Assembly (NCBI GenBank): GCA_027592105.1 | Contig: JAQCLA010000052.1 | Span: 1-12,257 of the forward strand | DNA from: Pseudomonadota bacterium | GTDB lineage: Bacteria; Pseudomonadota; Alphaproteobacteria; Rhodobacterales; Rhodobacteraceae | Length of the DNA: 12,257 nt | Direction of reading: 5' to 3' | Part shown: one piece after another, positions 6,646 through 12,257 of the stretch | How the letters are laid out: every line of letters starts with the position of its first letter | Position numbering within the stretch: the stretch's first letter is position 1 | Made by a program: the position numbers and the translations under genes | Notes under the pieces: generated by a model | The model's database searches: none | Told to the model about the DNA's origin: nothing | What the model saw: the letters and a program-made list of their open reading frames with translations, nothing else

Positions 6646-6659
6646 CTCCTCCTTAAGCC

Positions 6660-6673
6660 TTGATCTGGATCAG
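6660..6673. promoter_or_regulatory. FNR/FnrL-like palindrome upstream of fpr
   Basis: TTGATCTGGATCAG matches the FNR-family box TTGAT-N4-ATCAA at nine of ten defined positions. It is part of a 7-bp inverted repeat, CCTTGAT-CTGG-ATCAGGG (6658-6675). Its centre lies 21 nt before the leader ATG and about 50 nt before the fpr ATG. This would suit a repressor, or an activator only if transcription starts inside the leader ORF. The same repeat could instead form an RNA hairpin in the operon transcript. Confidence 0.45.
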
Positions 6674-6685
6674 GGAAAGCTTTTG

Positions 6686-7111
6686 TCAGCCTTTCAGCCG
6701 CGCCTGATAGTCGCCCGCCCGCCAATCGGCGCGCGCCAACCACTGATCTTCGGGCTGGCGTGCGGCCATCGCGGGGGCGATTTCCACCTCGTCAAAGCCC
6801 GCGCGCCGCGCCATCGCGTATTGATCGGCCAGCACATGGCCCGCCGCGCGCAGGCGCCCCCGATAGCCCATCGCACGCAGCCGCCGCGCAAGGGTAAAGC
6901 CACGCCCATCGGCAAAGCTGGCAAAGCGGATGCGGATCAGCGCGATCCGGTCCAGATGCCCGGTCAGCGCGGGCAGATCGGCCTCTGGCCCAAGATCCAG
7001 CGCCAGATGATCCCTGTTGAGATCTTCATCAGCTGTCCAGAAGGTTCCATCCCAATCATCGGCCATGAAACCCTTATCGCGCATGATGATCGCGGTGGCT
7101 GTCGTCTGCAT
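6686..7111 (-). CDS. DUF934 protein linked to sulfite reduction
   Basis: A small soluble protein (141 residues from ATG 7111) of the DUF934 family, almost always found next to cysI/cysH. The family signature is clear in the second half: RIRFASFADGRGFTLARRLR, then GYRGRLRAAGHVLADQ and ARRAGFDEVEI. No cofactor motif or catalytic residue is visible, and the family has no firmly established reaction. Its genomic company argues for a helper role in assimilatory sulfite reduction. The frame is also open from TTG 7129 and ATG 7126, but neither has a Shine-Dalgarno. GGAG lies 9 nt before ATG 7111, which is why I prefer it. The gene starts 78 nt after the cysH stop, the first real gap in the operon. 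Confidence 0.85.
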   Translation of the reverse strand: MQTTATAIIMRDKGFMADDWDGTFWTADEDLNRDHLALDLGPEADLPALTGHLDRIALIRIRFASFADGRGFTLARRLRAMGYRGRLRAAGHVLADQYAMARRAGFDEVEIAPAMAARQPEDQWLARADWRAGDYQARLKG

Positions 7112-7189
7112 CTCTTCATACTCCATCAAGGTTAACGCGCGCGCCTTTCAACTTGGCCGAAACGACGCAACGCAGTCTTTGTCGCCCAG

Positions 7190-7931
7190 TCACGACGCCT
7201 GTTTGATGGGCGCGCGTATGATGCGGCCATCCACGAAATGGATGCCGCATTCTTCTTTGGCGGCACCGCGCCAGCGGCCTGCACGCGGGTCTTCACCCGG
7301 TGCCACGGGCGTGGTGCAGGGCGCGCAACCGATCGAGGCATAGCCGCGCGCCACCAGCGGATGGCGCGGCAGGCGGTTGTTGACCATGTAGTCGGCGATA
7401 TCCTCGCGCGCCCAATGGGCCAGCGGGTTGATCTTGATGCGCGCCTCGCCCTCGGCCTCGAAAAACGCCAGCGCCGCGCGGCTGCCTGATTGAAAGCGTT
7501 TGCGCCCGGTGATCCATGCATCGAAAGGGGCGAGTGCATGCGCCAGCGGCTGGGTCTTGCGCAAGTCGCAGCAAGCATCGGGGTTGTCGCGGTGTAGCAT
7601 CCCTTCGGGATCATGGGCGGCAAGCTTGGTGCGGCTGGCGCGGATCACGCGCACATCGCCCAGGCCCAGATGGGCCGCGACCGCGTGCTGATAGGCGAGC
7701 GTTTCGTCAAACAGCATCTCGGTGTCCAAAAACAAGACCGGCGTATCGCGGTCGACCACGGCCACCATATGCAACAAAACGACCGACTCCGCCCCAAAGC
7801 TCGACACCATTGCAACCGCGCCGGTATCGGCATCGGCCAGCGCATGTTCCAGCACCGAGATTGCCGAATGATGGCGGTAGCGCGTGTTCAGCGCCGCCAC
7901 CCGCGTGGCCACTGTGCCGAACTGGGCGCTT

Positions 7932-7942
<11 letters not shown>
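7190..7942 (-). CDS. cysH: Assimilatory adenylyl-sulfate (APS) reductase, 4Fe-4S type
   Basis: A 250-residue enzyme that reduces APS to sulfite using thioredoxin or glutaredoxin. SSFGAES (47-53) is the nucleotide-binding loop of the PP-loop fold, followed by FLDTEMLFDET (71-81). The cluster cysteines are all present: CC at 124-125 (ACCDLRK) and CxxC at 206-209 (GCAPCTTP). This pattern marks the APS-specific iron-sulfur form rather than the PAPS enzymes of enterics. The catalytic cysteine is in ECGIH (231-235, C232). The frame is open for another 59 residues upstream, but that part lies inside cysI and looks non-homologous, so I start at ATG 7942. The gene overlaps the cysI stop by 11 nt and has no strong ribosome site, so it is probably translated by coupling. 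Confidence 0.93.
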
Positions 7943-9601
<1,659 letters not shown>

Positions 9602-9602
<1 letters not shown>

Positions 9603-9901
9603 CAGGCGCGCTCCTGCTTGCCATGGGCGTAGTTGGAGGGGCCGCGGGTGCGAAACACCTCGCGAAAATGGATGGGTTCGGGGCCTTTGGGGCCGACCTT
9701 GGCATCGGCCAGATAGGCACCCACCACCTCATGCCCGCGCGCGGCCGCATCCAGCAGATGCAGCTCGGCTGTCGCCGCATCGGTGATCAGCAGCGCCTTG
9801 TCATGTTGCCGCGTCCATCCGCCATCAGGGGCAAGATAGACGACATCGCCTTCCAAGAGTGCATTGGCGGTCAGGACTTTCGGCTTATCGGCTGCGGACA
9901 T
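9602..9901 (-). CDS. DUF2849 protein of the sulfite-reduction operon
   Basis: A 99-residue soluble protein. The sequence runs VLTANALLEGDVVYLAPDGGW, then LHLLDAAARGHEVVGAYLADAK and a tail GPEPIHFREVFRTRGPSNY. This fits DUF2849, a small family I know from alphaproteobacteria next to cysI or nitrite/sulfite reductase genes. No metal-binding cluster or catalytic motif is evident. Start and stop are both shared: its ATG overlaps the cysG stop and its stop overlaps the cysI start, each by one base as TGATG, so its amount is tied to its partners. GAGGAG precedes the start by 8 nt. A role in handling sulfite reductase or its cofactor is guilt by association only. Confidence 0.85.
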
Positions 9902-11295
9902 CAGGCAAACTCCTCGGACAATTGGGGCAGGGCGGCCTCGGCTGCGCGGGGCGCAAGCCCATAAAGCAAGATCACAGGGCTGTTGCCGCCCGCCTCGGCC
10001 AAGGCATTTGGCAGGCGGGCAAGGGTCGTGGCGATCACGCGCGCATCTGGGCGGGATACGTTTTCCACGGCTGTCACCGGGGTTTGCGGATCGGCCCCAT
10101 GCATCATCAGCCGACCTTGGATAAAGCGCGCGCCGCGCTTGCCCATGTAGATCGCAGCCACCGCGCCGGGGCGGGCCAGCCCGCGCCAATCCTGCTCGGC
10201 GAAGCCTTGCATGTCGTGGCCAGTGACCAGCCGCAGGGCGCTGTTGCGGTCGCGCTTGGTCAGGCTTTGGCCGATCCCTGCTGCCGCCGCACTCGCTGCC
10301 GTGATGCCCGGCACGACCGACCATGCAATGCCCGCCTGCGTCAGCGCCGCGATCTCTTCATCCAGCCGCCCGAAGACTGCTGGATCGCCGCCTTTCAGCC
10401 GCACCACATGCGCGCCTTGGGCTGCATGTTCGACCATCAATGCGCAGATTTCGCCCTGTGACATGGAGGGGCCAAAGCCCTCTTTGCCGGCATCGATGAT
10501 CAGCGCTTCGCGCCGGGCAAGCTCGAGGATCGCTTGCGGCACCAGCCGGTCATGGATCACCACATCGGCTCGGTCGAGCAGGCGACGCGCTTTCAGCGTC
10601 AATAACTCCGGGTCGCCCGGGCCCGCGCCCACCAAATCGACTCGTCCGGGTGCAGGGGCCGCCGCAAGATGGCGCGAAAGCAGTGCCGAAAGCGCCGGCG
10701 CAAGGCCGCTTTCCCCCTCTTTTTCAATGACCTGCGGCGCGGTGTCGAAATAGAATTCCGCCCAGAATTCGCGCCGCTTGCGCCCCATCGGCAACGCCTC
10801 GGCCAGCTTGCGAAACCCCTTGCCGACACGGGCGGCGACGCCCAAGGAGGGGGCAAGCCGCGCCTCCAGATCGGCCTTGATCGCGCGCGCCAGCACCGGG
10901 GCAGCACCCTCGGTGCCGATGGCGATGGTCACCGGGTCGCGGTCGACGATGGCAGGCGTGATGAACTGGCTGTCCTCAAGATTGTCGACCAGATTGACCA
11001 AGGCGCCGTCGGCGCGCGCCAATTTGGCCACACGGCGATCCTCGACCGGGTCATCCGTCGCGGCGTAGACCAGCGCCGCGCAAAGCGCGTCACCGGGGCC
11101 AAAGGGGCGCGTGATCAGCGTGATCTGTCCCTTGGTGGCCAAATCCTGCAACGCGGGGTCGGGTGCCTCGGTGATCACGCTCAGGCGCGCGGTGGTCTTG
11201 CGCAAGATGCGCAATTTGGCCAAGGCGGTCTCACCGCCGCCCGCGATCACGACACGGCGGCCTTGCAAGGCCAGAAAGATCGGGAAGTGGTCCAT
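9901..11295 (-). CDS. cysG: Siroheme synthase (trifunctional CysG)
   Basis: A 464-residue fusion that turns uroporphyrinogen III into siroheme, the prosthetic group of the sulfite reductase two genes downstream. The N-terminal half is the NAD-dependent precorrin-2 dehydrogenase/ferrochelatase. It begins MDHFPIFLALQGRRVVIAGGG with the nucleotide-binding GGG at 19-21 and the catalytic Asp of NLVDN at 104, at the same number as in Salmonella CysG. The C-terminal half is the SAM-dependent methyltransferase: VDLVGAGPGDPELLTLKA (219-236), GGDPAVFGR (302-310) and VVPGITAASA (327-336). The Ser128 that is phosphorylated in Salmonella is Thr here (GTEGAAPVLAR). GGAG lies 6 nt before ATG 11295. A longer frame from ATG 11379 would add 28 unrelated residues across the likely promoter, so I reject it. 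It is the first gene of the operon. Confidence 0.94.
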   Translation of the reverse strand: MDHFPIFLALQGRRVVIAGGGETALAKLRILRKTTARLSVITEAPDPALQDLATKGQITLITRPFGPGDALCAALVYAATDDPVEDRRVAKLARADGALVNLVDNLEDSQFITPAIVDRDPVTIAIGTEGAAPVLARAIKADLEARLAPSLGVAARVGKGFRKLAEALPMGRKRREFWAEFYFDTAPQVIEKEGESGLAPALSALLSRHLAAAPAPGRVDLVGAGPGDPELLTLKARRLLDRADVVIHDRLVPQAILELARREALIIDAGKEGFGPSMSQGEICALMVEHAAQGAHVVRLKGGDPAVFGRLDEEIAALTQAGIAWSVVPGITAASAAAAGIGQSLTKRDRNSALRLVTGHDMQGFAEQDWRGLARPGAVAAIYMGKRGARFIQGRLMMHGADPQTPVTAVENVSRPDARVIATTLARLPNALAEAGGNSPVILLYGLAPRAAEAALPQLSEEFA

Positions 11296-11437
11296 CGCGC
11301 GCTCCGACCAAGGGTGGGTTGCGCTATATGTAGAATAATTTCCTGAATTTTGGCAGATACCCCTTGCTGAAAGGGACATATGTTTTTACCAATCGTGAAA
11401 TCATCAAATCCCGTTCTGCCGCAAAGGGCCACCAAAG
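11296..11437. promoter_or_regulatory. Divergent control region between cysG and the Lrp-type regulator
   Basis: This 142-nt region is visibly more AT-rich than its surroundings and must contain promoters for both directions. It holds the partial palindrome CTATATGTAG (11324-11333), the perfect palindrome ACATATGT (11376-11383), and a 5-bp inverted repeat CCCTT-GCTGA-AAGGG (11361-11375). I could not assign convincing -35/-10 pairs and saw no known riboswitch fold. Autoregulation by the neighbouring Lrp-type protein is a reasonable inference. Confidence 0.5.
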
Positions 11438-11899
11438 ATGACTGTCCAGATCGACGCGCTTGACCGGAAAATCCTCGCGGCCCTGCAAGCGGATGCTTCG
11501 CGCTCTCTCGATGATATCGCGCGCATCGTGGGCTCGTCCAAGACGCCGGTCTGGAACCGGATTCGCAAGCTGAAAGAGGCGGGCGTGATCGGCCAGCACA
11601 CAGTTTTGCTCGATGCCGAAAAGCTGGGGTTCGAGGCGTGTTTCTTCGTGTTGATCCGGACATCCGAGCATGAGGCCGATTGGCAGTATCGTTTCCTTGC
11701 CGCGCTCAAGGCCCGCCCCGAGGTGATGGAGGCGCATCGCTTGGCCGGTGAGATTGATTATATCCTCAAGGTGCGTGTGCCCAATGCCCGCGCCTATGAC
11801 GCCTTCTACCAAGCCCTGATCTCGGAGGTGCGGATCTACAACGTCACCGCGCTGCTCTCGATGGAGGAGATCAAGGCCAGCCCGCTTTTGCCACTATGA
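11438..11899 (+). CDS. Lrp/AsnC family transcriptional regulator
   Basis: A 153-residue protein of standard Lrp/AsnC length. The N-terminal winged HTH reads IDALDRKILAALQADASRS, then LDDIARIVGSSKTPVWNRIRKLKEAGVI. The C-terminal RAM-type effector domain includes FFVLIRTSEHEADW and AHRLAGEIDYILKVRVPNARAYDAFY, the usual G-x-x-DY core. Members bind amino acids or related small molecules and act as dimers to octamers. It is divergent from cysG across a 142-nt AT-rich region, so it is a natural candidate for controlling the sulfate-reduction operon, perhaps in response to cysteine or another sulfur amino acid; that is inference. The Shine-Dalgarno is weak (AAAGGG, 12 nt before ATG). Its stop is shared with a tiny frame leading into the next gene. 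Confidence 0.92.
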   Translation: MTVQIDALDRKILAALQADASRSLDDIARIVGSSKTPVWNRIRKLKEAGVIGQHTVLLDAEKLGFEACFFVLIRTSEHEADWQYRFLAALKARPEVMEAHRLAGEIDYILKVRVPNARAYDAFYQALISEVRIYNVTALLSMEEIKASPLLPL

Positions 11900-11930
11900 C
11901 CACGGCATTGGCCCGAGGGACGGGGTGCGC

Positions 11931-12257
11931 ATGAGCGCGATCTTGCAACAGCATTTGCCGACCATCCCATGGCTGGTGCCCGCCCTTGCGCGGCTGCCGG
12001 GGGTCTTGCCGCTCAGCATGGCGGAGTGGCTGGTGGTCGATGATGCTTTTGGCGGTCAAATGGCGCTGCGCGACCAGCTTTTGGCTGAGCGCCCGGATGC
12101 GGTTTATGCGATGACACCGGGGGCCGAAGCGGCGGCAGAGGCGCTTTTGGCCCTGATCCTCGATCACTTGGGGCCGGGATATCAGCGCCAAGGTAATCGG
12201 GTGATCCGCCCCGATGGTGTGGCGGTGGCGCTTGACGGGGCGCCGCCCCTGATCACC
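11931..12257 (+). CDS. DUF3445 / heme-dependent oxidative N-demethylase family protein, 5' part
   Basis: The first 109 codons of a gene cut by the window edge. The translation includes LPGVLPLSMAEWLVVDDAF and GGQMALRDQLLAERPDAVYAM, then a GYQRQGNRVIRPDGVAVALD segment. This matches my memory of the N-terminus of DUF3445 proteins, now grouped as a heme-dependent oxidative N-demethylase family acting on methylated amines. The key heme-binding part is beyond the edge, so the function cannot be checked here. The start follows the Lrp gene by 31 nt on the same strand, suggesting co-transcription. GAGGGACGGGG lies just upstream of the ATG. The link to sulfur metabolism, if any, is unclear. Confidence 0.65.
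   Translation, partial: MSAILQQHLPTIPWLVPALARLPGVLPLSMAEWLVVDDAFGGQMALRDQLLAERPDAVYAMTPGAEAAAEALLALILDHLGPGYQRQGNRVIRPDGVAVALDGAPPLIT

Noticed and set aside
6617..6685. Hairpin at 6658-6675 as a terminator after DUF934
   Set aside because: On the minus strand no T-run follows the stem; GGCTTAAGGAGG, which includes the ribosome site, follows instead. A regulatory reading fits better.
5708..7135. Long plus-strand frame (475 codons) across fpr and DUF934
   Set aside because: It runs antisense through two convincing genes and the terminator, without motifs or a sensible start site.
11296..11379. N-terminal extension of cysG from ATG 11379
   Set aside because: MDHFPIF at 11295 is the normal start, with GGAG correctly spaced. 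The extension crosses AT-rich promoter-like DNA.
11296..11437. Possible SAM or cobalamin riboswitch ahead of cysG
   Set aside because: The region is short (142 nt, shared by two divergent promoters) and I see no conserved core of either class.

Overview
The window is GC-rich, densely coded DNA that looks like an alphaproteobacterium of the Rhodobacterales (Rhodobacter/Paracoccus/Roseobacter type). The main evidence is a ferredoxin-NADP reductase of the Rhodobacter kind, the order cysG - DUF2849 - cysI - cysH - DUF934 - fpr with a divergent Lrp-type regulator, and a GC-rich intergenic hairpin followed by CCGGGATATTT, a style I associate with this order. This is inference from protein and context patterns; no 16S or other marker is present.

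Left part (1-3330, + strand): the large molybdopterin subunit and the FAD subunit of a molybdenum hydroxylase. The large subunit carries the AYRGAGR active-site loop of the so-called form II CO dehydrogenases, whose true substrate is mostly unproven. The third partner, the 2Fe-2S small subunit, is not in the window and probably lies just upstream. The two genes are separated by a GC-rich hairpin element and end at a strong terminator. Convergent to them (3344-4321, - strand) is a GlxA-type regulator, with a DJ-1/PfpI-like domain followed by an AraC-type HTH.

Middle part (4437-5758): infC, encoding initiation factor IF-3, on the - strand. It is most convincingly read from an AUA start at 5035, behind a perfect AGGAGG. 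Divergent from it is a small membrane-anchored protein with seven exact EAAAA pentads and a separate C-terminal domain of unknown function.

Right part (5759-11295, - strand): an assimilatory sulfate-reduction operon transcribed right to left. cysG makes siroheme, cysI is the siroheme/4Fe-4S sulfite reductase, cysH is a 4Fe-4S APS reductase, and DUF2849 and DUF934 are conserved companions of unknown role. fpr can reduce ferredoxin with NADPH, which would feed the sulfite reductase. The first four genes overlap by 1, 1 and 11 nt. fpr is set apart by a 70-nt gap holding an FNR-like palindrome and a ten-codon ORF with its own Shine-Dalgarno, whose stop overlaps the fpr start. Divergent from cysG are an Lrp/AsnC regulator (11438-11899) and, just after it, the beginning of a DUF3445-type (heme-dependent oxidative N-demethylase family) gene cut by the window edge.

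Most of the window is ordinary metabolism. The points most worth a second look are the AUA start of infC, the leader ORF and FNR-like box in front of fpr, and the EAAAA-repeat protein.
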